The translations under genes were made by a program, and so were the position numbers. From positions 124,001-188,000 of the forward strand of contig JAEZGI010000077.1 of the NCBI GenBank assembly GCA_023416995.1: DNA of 64,000 nt. Reading direction: 5' to 3'. The stretch's first letter is position 1; every line of letters begins with the position of its first letter. The notes beneath the pieces are model-generated. The model saw only the letters and a list, made by a program, of their open reading frames with translations, did not search any database and was not told the DNA's origin. Shown here in pieces: positions 16,706 to 26,170 of this stretch. This stretch comes from Bacteroidota bacterium. GTDB lineage: Bacteria > Bacteroidota > Bacteroidia > Chitinophagales > Chitinophagaceae.

Positions 16706-18372
16706 TTTTCGAGCACGAATGAATTAATAACCAGCGCATCAAAAGGAGAGGTCCAAAAACACTCAATGGCGTCCCGTGGGGTACAAACAATGGGTTCACC
16801 TCTTGTATTAAATGAAGTATTGATCAATACCGGTACACCGGTTTTTTTCTTAAAGGCTTTGATGAGATCATAATAAGCCGGATGCTGATTACGGTTTATT
16901 GTCTGAATCCGGGCGGTGCGATCCACATGCATTACGGCGGGAATTTTTGAAGCCTTATCTTCTTTTACATTGTAAACAAACAACATGAATGGCGAATGTT
17001 TTGCATCTTCAAACCACTCTGCCGCATCTTCTTCAAGAACCACAGGTGCTACGGGTCTGAAGTCCTCCCGGTCTTTGATATCGTTTAGTTTCGCCTGCAT
17101 GGCAGGGTCGATTGGCGATGCGAGGATAGAGCGGCTCCCAAGCGCCCGTGGACCGAATTCCATCCGGCCCTGGAACCAGCCAATCACCTTATTGGCTGCA
17201 AGTATTGCGGCAGTTTCTTCTGCTACATTTTGCAGTTTCCGGTATGGTACCTTGGTCCATTTCAGGAAAGCTTCTATTTCTTCATCAGAGAAATCAGGAC
17301 CCCAATAAACATGATTCATTTCAAATTCACGGATGGATGATTCGCGCATTCTGGCATCAACAATTAACGCCGCGCCAAGGGCAGTGCCCGCATCTCCCGA
17401 GGCGGGCTGCACCCAGATGTTTTTAAAGGGGCCATTATCACGTAAATGTGCATTCAAAACGCAGTTCAGTGCTACGCCTCCTGCAAGACAAAGATTCTCC
17501 TCACCTGTTTCCCTGTATAACCACTCCACCAGCTCAAGCATCTTTTCTTCCAATACTTGCTGAAGTGAATGTGCGATATTGAAGTGTTTTGCATCAAATG
17601 AACTGTCTTTAATGCGTCTCGGTCCGAATCGTTCTGCCAGTCGAAGCTTGTCGATGGTGTAATTTCCATCGGTGCCAATTTGAATCATGGATCTGAATTC
17701 ATCCAGGAACTCAGGTTTGCCATACGATGCGAGGGCCATCACTTTATATTCGTCCGACGAAGCCAGGAAACCCAGATGCTGGGTTACGTTCTCATACAAC
17801 ATACCAAGCGAGTGCGGCATACACACCTCTGAAATTTTTTCAAGCTGGTTGCCCCGGCCGCGAAAATAGGAGGTGGTAGCTTTTTCGCCGCGCCCGTCGA
17901 TCGTCATTACTGCAGCCTGCTTGTAGGGTGATGCGAGGAAAGCACTCGCCGCATGCGATAAGTGGTGATCAACATAGTGCCATTCGAAATCTTCCTTTCT
18001 TGCACCCATAAAACGATGTTGCAGAGTGTGCGGGTATCCGTCTACCAACTGTTCCGGTGCCTTACGAAGATATTCTTCAAACAGGTGGTCCCATCCCGGG
18101 TAAACTATGCTGGTATTTTTGTTTGCACCCTTCACAAGTTCAGGATCAAATGCATATGCTACATGATCAATGTCGCGAAGGTGAATACCGGCCTTCTTTA
18201 AACAAAAATCAATCGCAAAAAAAGGAAGTTCCCAGGTAGAAAAAGGAACCGGTCTTTTACCGTGTTTAATATGAGTAAATCGCTCCTCTTCTGCAGCCGC
18301 TATCAGCTTTCCATCTTTAATTAAACAAGCCGATGTATCGTGAAAGGCTGCATTAATGCCGAGAGTATACAT
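16702..18372 (-). CDS. Carbamoyltransferase (NodU/CmcH family)
   Basis: 556 residues, near the usual length of about 570. The N-terminal ASKHA-type domain begins LGINAAFHDTSACLIKDGKL and contains the HHLSHAASAF metal and substrate histidines; the C-terminal domain has DREDFRPVAPVV and LINTSFNTRGEPIV. Family members transfer carbamoyl from carbamoyl phosphate to a hydroxyl of a sugar or antibiotic. Sitting at the head of an operon with two glycosyltransferases, it probably decorates a surface glycan. The 252-base region to its right is a divergent promoter region shared with the rightward glycan genes. Confidence 0.94.
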   Translation of the reverse strand: MYTLGINAAFHDTSACLIKDGKLIAAAEEERFTHIKHGKRPVPFSTWELPFFAIDFCLKKAGIHLRDIDHVAYAFDPELVKGANKNTSIVYPGWDHLFEEYLRKAPEQLVDGYPHTLQHRFMGARKEDFEWHYVDHHLSHAASAFLASPYKQAAVMTIDGRGEKATTSYFRGRGNQLEKISEVCMPHSLGMLYENVTQHLGFLASSDEYKVMALASYGKPEFLDEFRSMIQIGTDGNYTIDKLRLAERFGPRRIKDSSFDAKHFNIAHSLQQVLEEKMLELVEWLYRETGEENLCLAGGVALNCVLNAHLRDNGPFKNIWVQPASGDAGTALGAALIVDARMRESSIREFEMNHVYWGPDFSDEEIEAFLKWTKVPYRKLQNVAEETAAILAANKVIGWFQGRMEFGPRALGSRSILASPIDPAMQAKLNDIKDREDFRPVAPVVLEEDAAEWFEDAKHSPFMLFVYNVKEDKASKIPAVMHVDRTARIQTINRNQHPAYYDLIKAFKKKTGVPVLINTSFNTRGEPIVCTPRDAIECFWTSPFDALVINSFVLEK

Positions 18373-18624
18373 AATTGTAACTGGTTGTAGTATTGTGAGA
18401 GTGGTAAACCCTCCGCATCAAACATTAAACCAGTTCATAATTTATTAACCAGAAGCGTCTCTCCTGAAGAATAAATTGGACGGGAAAAAATTTACTCAGT
18501 AGAACCGTCTACGTTTCTTAGTCCGGCAAGCATGTATTAACTGTGTCAAGCGCTTCTCTGATCAATGGCACTCTATTTTGGGGGCGGTACCCAACGTCCT
18601 TTTAAAAATCCTTCAATCAACAAG

Positions 18625-19614
18625 ATGATCTCCGCAAAACGATTAAAAATCTTTACCTGGCATATTCACGGTACATATCTCTATTATTTATCCAAGGGCG
18701 ATTTCGATATTTATATCCCGCTAAATGATAAAAGGTCAACCGGCTATGTTGGCCGGGGGCAAACTTTTCCTTTCGGCGAAAACGTTATAGAAGTAAGAGC
18801 CGAAGAAGTTCGCAACCTTGAGTTCGACTGCATACTTTTCCAAACAAGCCGCAATTATCTTACCGATCAATACGAGATTCTAAGCGAAGAGCAGCGTCGC
18901 CTCCCGAGGATCTTTGTTGAACATGATCCTCCTACTGATCACCCGACCGATACACCGCATGTGGTTACGGATCCCAATGTGATCCTTGTGCACGTCACCC
19001 ATTTTAATAAACTCATGTGGCATAGTCCAATACCCGAAACAAGGGTCATTGAACACGGCGTGCCCTTATCAAAAGTTCAATATACAGGTGAACTGAAAAA
19101 GGGGGTTGTGGTGATCAACCACTTAAAGGACCGTGGGCGAAAATTGGGTTCAGATATTTTTGAAGAAGTTGCAAGACATGTTCCCCTTGATCTCATTGGA
19201 ATGGACTCTCTGAAGTCCGGTGGACTTGGTGAAATCCTGCATCCTGATCTGCCTCGTTTCATCAGTCAATATCGCTTCTTTTTTAATCCCATCCGCTATA
19301 CAAGTATGGGCCTCGCCGTTTGTGAAGCGCTCAGTATAGGGCTGCCGGTAGTAGCACTCGCCACCACTGAAAATGCTTCTGTGTTTACAAATGGTGTTGA
19401 TGCATACATGCATACAGATGTGGATTACCTGATTGAGAAGATGTTGTTGCTGCTGCAAAATCCTGAACTCGCCGAACACATTGGAACCAAAGGAAAAGAA
19501 CTGGCGAAAAACAAATTTTCACTGGATCGGTTTACTAAGGAATGGAAAGAAACTTTTTTAATGGCAATCATCAATAATACGCCGCAATATGAGCAGAAGA
19601 ATAGCCTTTATTAG
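18625..19614 (+). CDS. GT4-like glycosyltransferase
   Basis: 329 residues from the ATG at 18625; the frame continues to 18565 without support. The N-terminal half (KIFTWHIHGTYLYYLSKGDF, in part) is unlike a standard donor-binding domain, while the C-terminal half has RYTSMGLAVCEALSIGLPVV, the GT4 E-x7-E-type region, followed by the usual C-terminal helices. This makes it a GT-B-fold transferase acting on an unknown acceptor. It overlaps the next glycosyltransferase by 26 bases, so the two are very probably translated together. Confidence 0.85.
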   Translation: MISAKRLKIFTWHIHGTYLYYLSKGDFDIYIPLNDKRSTGYVGRGQTFPFGENVIEVRAEEVRNLEFDCILFQTSRNYLTDQYEILSEEQRRLPRIFVEHDPPTDHPTDTPHVVTDPNVILVHVTHFNKLMWHSPIPETRVIEHGVPLSKVQYTGELKKGVVVINHLKDRGRKLGSDIFEEVARHVPLDLIGMDSLKSGGLGEILHPDLPRFISQYRFFFNPIRYTSMGLAVCEALSIGLPVVALATTENASVFTNGVDAYMHTDVDYLIEKMLLLLQNPELAEHIGTKGKELAKNKFSLDRFTKEWKETFLMAIINNTPQYEQKNSLY

Positions 19615-20923
19615 TGAACATGCTTCTCCGCTAGCGCTGCTGGGTGGCAGAGACAGTGGCGGGCAGAATGTTTATGTGGCAGAAGTGGCCCGCGAACTGG
19701 TATGTAAAGGGTACCGGGTCGATGTGTTTACCCGACGCGATGATGCTGAGTTGCCTGAAGTAGTTGTCATGGAGAAGGGCATAAGAGTGATACATATTGA
19801 TGCTGGTCCCGCAACATTCGTTGAAAAAGAACAATTGTTGGGGTACATGCCACAGTTTGCCGACGAAATGCGAACGTTCATTTTAAAGAATGATGTCAGG
19901 TATGAACTGATTCATGCACATTTCTTTATGTCGGCAATGGTTGCATCAATTATAAAAAGCCGTCTGTCAATACCTTATGTGGTTACTTTCCATGCGCTCG
20001 GTCTGGTAAGACGGGTACATCAGAAAGAGTCAGACAGATTTCCAAAAGAACGGTATGACATAGAACGTTTTATTGTCCGTGACGCAGACATCATTATCGC
20101 GGAATGTCCGCAGGACAAACAGGACCTTATAGACTTTTACAATACTGTTCCGAAAAAGATCACAATAATTCCTTGCGGATATACTAAGCGTGAGCTACAA
20201 CCTGTATCACAGATCCGGGCACGGGCACTGCTGGGTCTTCCTGAAAATGCACGTATTGTAATGCATATCGGCCGCATGGTTGCGCGAAAGGGCGTTGATA
20301 ACATTATTGCGGCATTGGGCAGGTTAAAGGACAGTGTTCCTGGCATTCGCCTGGTGATTGTCGGGGGCGAATCCGATGAGCCGGATCCGGCAATAACCCC
20401 TGAGATAGGGCGGTTGCAGCAACTTGCGATGGATACAGGAGTGAGTAACCTGGTGCATTTTGCCGGAAGAAAATCGCGTACGCTGTTGAAGTATTATTAC
20501 AGTGCGGCTGATGTGTTTATTACAACACCCTGGTACGAACCTTTTGGTATAACGCCCCTAGAGGCCATGGCTTGTGGTGTACCGGTAATTGGTTCAAGGG
20601 TTGGTGGCATTCAGTATAGTGTTGAAGATGGAAAAACGGGGTTCCTGGTTCCTCCAAAGGACCCGGATGCGCTGGCTGATAAAATAAACCTGATCCTGTC
20701 CGACACCACACTTCGTATACAGATGGGTAAAAATGCCGTAAGACGTGTAAACAAATATTTTACATGGTGCAAAGTTGCAGAAGCACTTTTAGATGTGTAT
20801 CAGAAAACAATCGCTGTTGACCAGCTTGCGACGGCACGCGCGGGTAAATCAATGGCTAATCTGGCTCTGCTGGGACGCTTCAGTGAAACCATCAGCCGGC
20901 CCTTATTATTACCACGCTCATGA
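19589..20923 (+). CDS. Glycosyltransferase family 4 (sucrose-synthase-like N-terminus)
   Basis: 444 residues. GGRDSGGQNVYVAEVARELV near residue 20 is the glycine-rich acceptor loop typical of the sucrose-phosphate-synthase/mannosyltransferase branch of GT4. MHIGRMVARKGVDNIIAAL starts the donor domain and EPFGITPLEAMACGVPVIGS carries the E-x7-E motif. The enzyme would be cytoplasmic and use an NDP-sugar. The start overlaps the previous gene by 26 bases and the stop overlaps the HAD phosphatase by 4 bases, so it is the middle of a coupled four-gene operon. Confidence 0.93.
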   Translation: MSRRIAFISEHASPLALLGGRDSGGQNVYVAEVARELVCKGYRVDVFTRRDDAELPEVVVMEKGIRVIHIDAGPATFVEKEQLLGYMPQFADEMRTFILKNDVRYELIHAHFFMSAMVASIIKSRLSIPYVVTFHALGLVRRVHQKESDRFPKERYDIERFIVRDADIIIAECPQDKQDLIDFYNTVPKKITIIPCGYTKRELQPVSQIRARALLGLPENARIVMHIGRMVARKGVDNIIAALGRLKDSVPGIRLVIVGGESDEPDPAITPEIGRLQQLAMDTGVSNLVHFAGRKSRTLLKYYYSAADVFITTPWYEPFGITPLEAMACGVPVIGSRVGGIQYSVEDGKTGFLVPPKDPDALADKINLILSDTTLRIQMGKNAVRRVNKYFTWCKVAEALLDVYQKTIAVDQLATARAGKSMANLALLGRFSETISRPLLLPRS

Positions 20924-21492
20924 ATAAAGCAGTGTTTATTGATAAAGATGGCACATTGATCAAGGATTATCCTTACAATGTTGATCCGGATCTTGTAACT
21001 TATACATCATCCGCCCTGGATGCCTTAGAGTTGTTGTATGCAAAAGGGTATCTTATCATCATCATTTCCAACCAATCAGGTATTGCCAAGGGATTCTTTA
21101 GTGAGCTGGATCTTGCGATTCTTATCAATAAGATTCGTCATGATCTTTCAAACAACAATATCCATCTCACAGGTTTTTATTATTGTCCACATTATCCCGA
21201 CAGTACGATTCAACAATTCAGTGAGCAATGCGGTTGTCGAAAGCCTGCGCCGGGCATGTTCCACAGGGCCGCGGCCGATCACAACATTGATTTGTCCGCT
21301 TCATGGATGATCGGAGACATTCTTGATGATATGGAAGCAGGTAGACGGGCAGGTTGCAAAACAATTTTGTTGAATGTAGGTAATGAAACCGAATGGCAAC
21401 TTACAGAGAACCGGGTTCCCGATTTTTATGCTGATAACCTGGCCGGAGCCGCCAGCATAATATTAAATGATACAAATACACTGGCCCGATGA
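20920..21492 (+). CDS. HAD-IIIA phosphatase, GmhB-like
   Basis: 190 residues. HAD motif I is DKDGT, motif II SNQSG, motif III lies in CRKP and motif IV is GDILDD. The zinc-ribbon cysteines and histidine (CPHYP with CGC just before RKP) are specific to the D-glycero-manno-heptose-1,7-bisphosphate phosphatase (GmhB) and histidinol-phosphatase group. With glycosyltransferases on both sides, including two of family 9, heptose bisphosphate dephosphorylation for ADP- or GDP-heptose supply is the best guess. Other heptose synthesis genes are not in the window, so I leave the symbol blank. Confidence 0.88.
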   Translation: MNKAVFIDKDGTLIKDYPYNVDPDLVTYTSSALDALELLYAKGYLIIIISNQSGIAKGFFSELDLAILINKIRHDLSNNNIHLTGFYYCPHYPDSTIQQFSEQCGCRKPAPGMFHRAAADHNIDLSASWMIGDILDDMEAGRRAGCKTILLNVGNETEWQLTENRVPDFYADNLAGAASIILNDTNTLAR

Positions 21493-22601
21493 CCTGGGAC
21501 GAATGTAAAAACATACTTTGTATCAGGGCCGACAATATGGGTGATGTAATCATGATTACACCTGCGCTCAAAGCTGTCCGTCAAAGATTTAATGCGCAAC
21601 TCACCTTGTTAACCTCATCACAGGGTGCGCCGGTATGCGAAGCAATACCAGAAATTGATGAAGTGATCTTTGCAGATCTGCCCTGGGTGAAATTAACAAC
21701 GCAAATGAACGCAGATGCGCTTAATAAATTGGTTGCATTATTGAAACAAAAGCATTTTGATGCTGCGATCATTTTCACTGTTTATAGTCAGTCTTCACTG
21801 CCAGCTGCTATGTTGTGTTATCTTGCTGAGATACCTTTACGCCTGGCTTATGCACGTGAAAATCCTTATAATCTGCTTACCCACTGGATACCTGATCCGG
21901 AACCTTTCGCGGTTGTAAAACACCAGGTGCGACGCGATCTCGATCTTGTAAAACAAATAGGAGCGGAGGTTGCTGACGAGTCATTATCACTGGGCGTTTC
22001 AGAGCAAACACGTACCACCGCTGTTGCCAAAATTAAAAAGATCGGGGCCGATAGTTCAAAACCTTTCCTGGTATTTCATGCCGGCGTCAGCGAGCTAAAA
22101 CGTTCTTATCCGGTAGAAGCCTGGAAAGAGGTGTTACAGCAGTCAGTGGCAGCGTTCGATACCAATATCTTTTTTACAGGTTCAGCGGGTGAAAGAGGGA
22201 TGGTCGACAACATCTGTGAACGAGGATATGCTAATGTTTATAATCTTGCCGGCTTGCTCACCGTTCCTGAACTGATTGCTTTGCTGGAAGAAGCCAGGGT
22301 GATATTGTCTGTGAATACTGCCATTGTGCATATTGCTGCGGCGGTAAAAACGCCTGTTGCGGTACTCTATGCACTTACCAATCCCCAACACACCCCCTGG
22401 CAGGTGCGCAACCGGGTGCTGACTTTTAGTGTGCCTGAGCAGATGAGAAGTAAAAATGAAGTGATTCGTTATGTCGATAAGATTCATTTCAATAAAATAG
22501 TTGAATATCCAACGCCGTCGCGGGTGGTTGCGGCCATCAGGCAACTACTTGACAACGATGACAAACACTCCGGATCGATCGTTGAGGAGTTAATTATTTA
22601 A
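21489..22601 (+). CDS. Glycosyltransferase family 9 (second copy in cluster)
   Basis: 370 residues. It starts with ILCIRADNMGDVIMITPALKAV, a very typical GT9 N-terminus, and contains FLVFHAGVSELKRSYPVEAW and LSVNTAIVHIAAAVKTPVAVL, the donor-binding part. It is only distantly similar to the GT9 protein at 14703, so this is not a recent duplication. It ends the rightward glycan operon (4-base overlap with the HAD gene), 2 bases from the converging sensor-kinase gene. The likely role is addition of heptose or a similar sugar to a surface glycan. Confidence 0.92.
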   Translation: MTWDECKNILCIRADNMGDVIMITPALKAVRQRFNAQLTLLTSSQGAPVCEAIPEIDEVIFADLPWVKLTTQMNADALNKLVALLKQKHFDAAIIFTVYSQSSLPAAMLCYLAEIPLRLAYARENPYNLLTHWIPDPEPFAVVKHQVRRDLDLVKQIGAEVADESLSLGVSEQTRTTAVAKIKKIGADSSKPFLVFHAGVSELKRSYPVEAWKEVLQQSVAAFDTNIFFTGSAGERGMVDNICERGYANVYNLAGLLTVPELIALLEEARVILSVNTAIVHIAAAVKTPVAVLYALTNPQHTPWQVRNRVLTFSVPEQMRSKNEVIRYVDKIHFNKIVEYPTPSRVVAAIRQLLDNDDKHSGSIVEELII

Positions 22602-22603
22602 CG

Positions 22604-23776
22604 CTAACTTACCAATGATTTAAAAGGGAAGTAGCAATGAAAAGCGGACCCCTGGTCGGACTCGCTGTCAACATTAATAAAACCTTCATGCATATTCATA
22701 ATTTTTTTGCAGAAGGTTAAGCCGAGGCCGGAGCCGGGAAATTTTTTCTTTTCCTGCAGTTGTTCAAACATCACAAATACACGATCGCGGGCATCAGCGG
22801 GTATACCGATTCCATTGTCCCGGAAAGTCACCCTCATATAAATTGACCCGTTTGGATCTGCAATTCCAGTCGCTTCATCGATCCGGAATTCTGAGGCAGA
22901 TATTTCGATCTCCGGAGACTTGCCCTCAGGTTGAAATTTAATGGCGTTATCGATCAGGTGTACAAACAGTAATTGCAGCATTTCTGCAATGCCGTTAATG
23001 GTGGGCAAACTACCTGCGTTTAGTGTAACATTTCGTTCGGTGATTTTACGATTCAATTGTTGCTTAGCCTTTTCAACAACCTCGTTCAGATCAACAGGAA
23101 CAAATGCATTGGTACCTCCGTTGATTTTAAACAGGTCAGCGATGTCATCGATCAGACGATTGATCCTGTTCAGGGAAACCTGCATCCGTCGCAGATTTGC
23201 TTTGCTGCTGTCAGAAAGATGACGACCCTCTGCCTGTACGAGTAACTCAAGAGATGTATAAATGAATTTAAGTGGCTCTTTAATATTATTAGTAGTAATG
23301 GAAGTAAAAGTGTTGAGCTCCTGCGAGAGTTGTTCCAGTTGTTTATATTTTTCCGCCAGTGCTGTATTTAACTCCTTTAATTGATTTTCGGCTTTGATCC
23401 GATGTGCAACATCATGCATAATATTCATTACGCCGATTACCTTCCTGCTATTTTCCTTCAGCGGGATAAAATGATTTTCATAATAGTAACGGTGCAGTTT
23501 CGCTTTGTCGGACAACACAAAGGTTTTCTTTCCCAGAAAGGCACTGTGTATAGCATGCATCAATTCCTTATCGGTTTTAAGTGATGGAAAAATCTCGAGC
23601 AGATTTTTACCTATCACATCTTTTTTGGAGAGACCTGAGGCGATTTCTGAAGCCTGATTCCAGGAGATAATGTTCCAGTCAAGATCGATGGCCATCACAC
23701 GGTCTATGCTGCAGTCGGTTAACATTTCTGCAAGAGACATCTTTTCGTTTACCGTACCACTCATTGCGTCGCTCAT
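22604..23776 (-). CDS. PAS-domain sensor kinase lacking the phospho-accepting histidine
   Basis: 390 residues with no membrane helix: PAS domain (about 12-130), coiled segment (about 130-155), HisKA-like helical pair (about 150-225) and HATPase (about 240-385). The HATPase is intact, with HLIDNAIKF (N box), FRDNGIGIP (G1) and GSGLGLTFCKKI (G2). In the HisKA helix, the family pattern SHDLQEPL is here TTNNIKEPL, so the histidine position is asparagine. The codon reads AAT on the coding strand. The protein may bind ATP without canonical autophosphorylation, or act through another partner. A receiver-only regulator lies 80 bases upstream on the same strand. Confidence 0.88.
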   Translation of the reverse strand: MSDAMSGTVNEKMSLAEMLTDCSIDRVMAIDLDWNIISWNQASEIASGLSKKDVIGKNLLEIFPSLKTDKELMHAIHSAFLGKKTFVLSDKAKLHRYYYENHFIPLKENSRKVIGVMNIMHDVAHRIKAENQLKELNTALAEKYKQLEQLSQELNTFTSITTNNIKEPLKFIYTSLELLVQAEGRHLSDSSKANLRRMQVSLNRINRLIDDIADLFKINGGTNAFVPVDLNEVVEKAKQQLNRKITERNVTLNAGSLPTINGIAEMLQLLFVHLIDNAIKFQPEGKSPEIEISASEFRIDEATGIADPNGSIYMRVTFRDNGIGIPADARDRVFVMFEQLQEKKKFPGSGLGLTFCKKIMNMHEGFINVDSESDQGSAFHCYFPFKSLVS

Positions 23777-23856
23777 TAAGTTAACGGATTAATTGTTCAA
23801 TTTTAATGCATATATATGTTAAATAATTGTGCCAACCGTATTTAAACGACATCTTA

Positions 23857-24207
23857 TCAGGGAAGCTGATTCCTTACTGCCTGTAAAAGTTCGCGCGAAG
23901 AAAATGGCTTTTCGATGAAGTCATCTGCGCCTGATTTGAACGCATGGTTGCGCACGTGAGGTGATGCTGAAATAATTATAGTCGGAATGTTTTTGGTATG
24001 TTCCCGGGATTTTAAATGCCTGCAAAGGTCCAGACCGTCAATGCCGGGTAGCTGTTTGTCTATCAGGAAAAGATCCGGTATTTCAAATTGATCTTCCAGC
24101 AATGCGGTAGCATTTGAAAAGCCTGTTACCGAAAACTCAGGAGTCAAAATTAAATGCAACACGTCCATCACCGCATGGTCATCCTCAAGTATTATTATCT
24201 TTCGCAC
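23857..24207 (-). CDS. Single-domain response regulator
   Basis: 116 residues from the GTG at 24207, where RKIIILEDDHAV begins the receiver fold; an ATG at 24252 would add 15 residues and cannot be excluded. The acidic pair is EDD, the phosphorylated aspartate lies in LFLIDKQLPGIDG, and the conserved lysine in FIEKPFS, so it looks active. There is no output domain, as in CheY- or SpoIIE-type phospho-relay proteins. It is followed by the histidine-less sensor kinase gene, which raises the question of what phosphorylates it. Confidence 0.88.
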   Translation of the reverse strand: MRKIIILEDDHAVMDVLHLILTPEFSVTGFSNATALLEDQFEIPDLFLIDKQLPGIDGLDLCRHLKSREHTKNIPTIIISASPHVRNHAFKSGADDFIEKPFSSRELLQAVRNQLP

Positions 24208-24309
24208 GAAACTGTTTGAAGCCAGAAGAATTGATATACAGGTATACTGCAAATCAAATACCGTTGCCTATGGCACCGCATTTGTATCCTGTTTAAAAAA
24301 AAACTGATC

Positions 24310-24492
24310 ATGGCTACAGATACACCTAAAATGAATAGTGAACCTTCAAATAAAGAGGGACAAGGAGTAGATAAAGATCCAAAGGATGAGAAAGGAAAAG
24401 CAGACCAGGTAACTGATTATGATCTGAAGGCAAAAAAAGTGGACGCTGATCCTGAGGAAGAACAGTCTAAAGACGACGCCCGTGATCAATAG
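24310..24492 (+). CDS. Small acidic hydrophilic protein
   Basis: 60 residues, almost all charged or polar (KDPKDEKGKADQV, KKVDADPEEEQSKDD), with no hydrophobic core and so probably disordered. Strong amino-acid bias of this kind is rarely seen in chance frames. It stands alone, divergent from the response regulator to its left and convergent with the Gfo/Idh gene to its right. I do not recognise a family. Confidence 0.55.
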   Translation: MATDTPKMNSEPSNKEGQGVDKDPKDEKGKADQVTDYDLKAKKVDADPEEEQSKDDARDQ

Positions 24493-24581
24493 CTTCGGCG
24501 AAAAGAAAAAGAACGATAATCTTCTGCCAAATACATTGAAAGTTAACTTGGATGACGTCGTGCAGTTAAACATTAATTGTT

Positions 24582-25733
24582 TCAGGCTACCCGGGTAGCA
24601 TTTTTTTGCGCTTTTAATGCCAGTTCGGTAGCAAGAAAACAATGTGCCTGGGTCATTGCCGTTTCTGTTCTTTCCAGTACATCATTTACAAGTTGGGTAC
24701 CATAGTCCAGCGACTGCTTTGTGGAATCGATGTATTTGGTTTCCTTATTGTTTACGAGGAACAGGTGGTTTCCGCCCGGACGTCCATCTATGTCGATATT
24801 CTTTCTTATTTCAATATAACCTTCTGTTCCAAGAATTGTTAACCGTCCGTCGCCCCAGGTTTTCAGACCATCGGGAGTGAACCAGTCAACCCGTACATAG
24901 CCCATCCCTCCGTTTCCACGCACCGTGGCATCTCCGAAGTCTTCAAATGCAGCGTGAGATTTATTATTGAAATTTCCCACCTGCGAGCTTACAACTTCGG
25001 CGCTGGTTGAACCGGTAAAATACAGGAACTGATCAAACTGGTGAGAAGCTATATCTGTGATGATGCCTCCGAAATATTTTTTATCAAAAAACCATGCAGG
25101 TCGCGAAGCGGCATTCATCCTGTGCGGGCCCAACCCGATAGTTTGAATCACCTTTCCTATGGCGCCGGCTTTAACCAGTTCTCCTGCTTTTACCGTTGCG
25201 CGGTTTTCAAATCGTTCACTATACATGATCGAATAAATTCTCCCCGTATTTTTCTGCACCTTTCTGATTTCGGCTAATTGTGCAAGCGTCGTGATGCCTG
25301 GTTTATCAGCCATATAGTCCTTGCCACTTTTCATCACCCTGATACCAATCGGTCCGCGCTCATTTGGAATGGCCGCACTTAGCACCAATTGAATTGTGTT
25401 GTCCTCCAGGATCGCTTTTTCGTCCGTAACTCGTTTAACAGCAGGATATCTTTTCTGCAATGCAGCAGCCAGGTCATCTTCCTTAGCAAAAAATGAAATA
25501 AACTTTCCACCACCTCTTATAACTGCTTCGATCTGCGAATATATGTGGCCGTGGTTTATGCCTATCACTGAAAAGTTTAATCTCGGATCCTGCAGTCGCC
25601 GTGGGGTGATAAAGGGAATGGTTCGATCCGAAGCAAATGTCATAGAAGGTAAGGCTGAAAATATTGATAAGCCAGCAGCGGCCGTAGCAGCCTCCTGTAA
25701 AAATTTTCTTCTGTTTGACTTTTGATGACCCAT
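24582..25733 (-). CDS. Gfo/Idh/MocA-family oxidoreductase, Tat-exported
   Basis: 383 residues from the ATG at 25733 (MGHQKSNRRKFLQEAATAAAG, in part), giving a good twin-arginine signal with SNRRKFLQ; a TTG at 25742 adds three residues. The mature part shows a Rossmann-like start (NFSVIGINHGHIYSQIEA) and the conserved dehydrogenase KPG lysine in ADKPGITTLAQL. DIASHQFDQFLYFTG is the second family landmark. Such Tat-exported members bind NAD(P) tightly and act on sugars or sugar acids in the periplasm, but this one's substrate is unknown. A homologous but clearly different gene lies at 26171. Confidence 0.9.
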   Translation of the reverse strand: MGHQKSNRRKFLQEAATAAAGLSIFSALPSMTFASDRTIPFITPRRLQDPRLNFSVIGINHGHIYSQIEAVIRGGGKFISFFAKEDDLAAALQKRYPAVKRVTDEKAILEDNTIQLVLSAAIPNERGPIGIRVMKSGKDYMADKPGITTLAQLAEIRKVQKNTGRIYSIMYSERFENRATVKAGELVKAGAIGKVIQTIGLGPHRMNAASRPAWFFDKKYFGGIITDIASHQFDQFLYFTGSTSAEVVSSQVGNFNNKSHAAFEDFGDATVRGNGGMGYVRVDWFTPDGLKTWGDGRLTILGTEGYIEIRKNIDIDGRPGGNHLFLVNNKETKYIDSTKQSLDYGTQLVNDVLERTETAMTQAHCFLATELALKAQKNATRVA

Positions 25734-25851
25734 ATGGAGCAATTGTTTATAGCTGCCAATTTAGGCAATTCAGATTTCTTCCCAGTTAAAAGTCTATAAT
25801 TTTCATAACACCGGGTCCGATTATTGATCCGCGATGTGAAAAACAATTCCG

Positions 25852-26085
25852 ATGGACAGACATTTAACTGCTGCCGCGCCATATACGGCAGATAACGGTG
25901 TGGAAGCAACGCTATCCATTTACTATGACATTAATTCCGGTCACTACGAATGTTTCCTGGATGATAAACTGGTAGCCGTGATCACAAGTGAAACGCATGG
26001 CAAATGGATCAACAGGGAAACCGGTCAGACCGATCACCTTACACAAACTGCCGGCGAATTGATTGATAAACGGATTGCAACCTAA
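25852..26085 (+). CDS. Hypothetical protein
   Basis: 77 residues, started at an ATG. The central part (ATLSIYYDINSGHYECFLDDKLVAVITSE) looks like a small beta-sheet, and the end (TAGELIDKRIAT) a helix. Amino-acid composition is that of a real soluble protein, but no family is recognised. It lies in the divergent region between the two Gfo/Idh genes and ends 85 bases before the second. Confidence 0.55.
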   Translation: MDRHLTAAAPYTADNGVEATLSIYYDINSGHYECFLDDKLVAVITSETHGKWINRETGQTDHLTQTAGELIDKRIAT

Positions 26086-26170
26086 TGACACATCTGTCGG
26101 ACGCATTTTCAATAACAAGATGCTTGCTTACCTATAATTGAGTATCTTGTTTTTCAGAAAAACGACTTGC

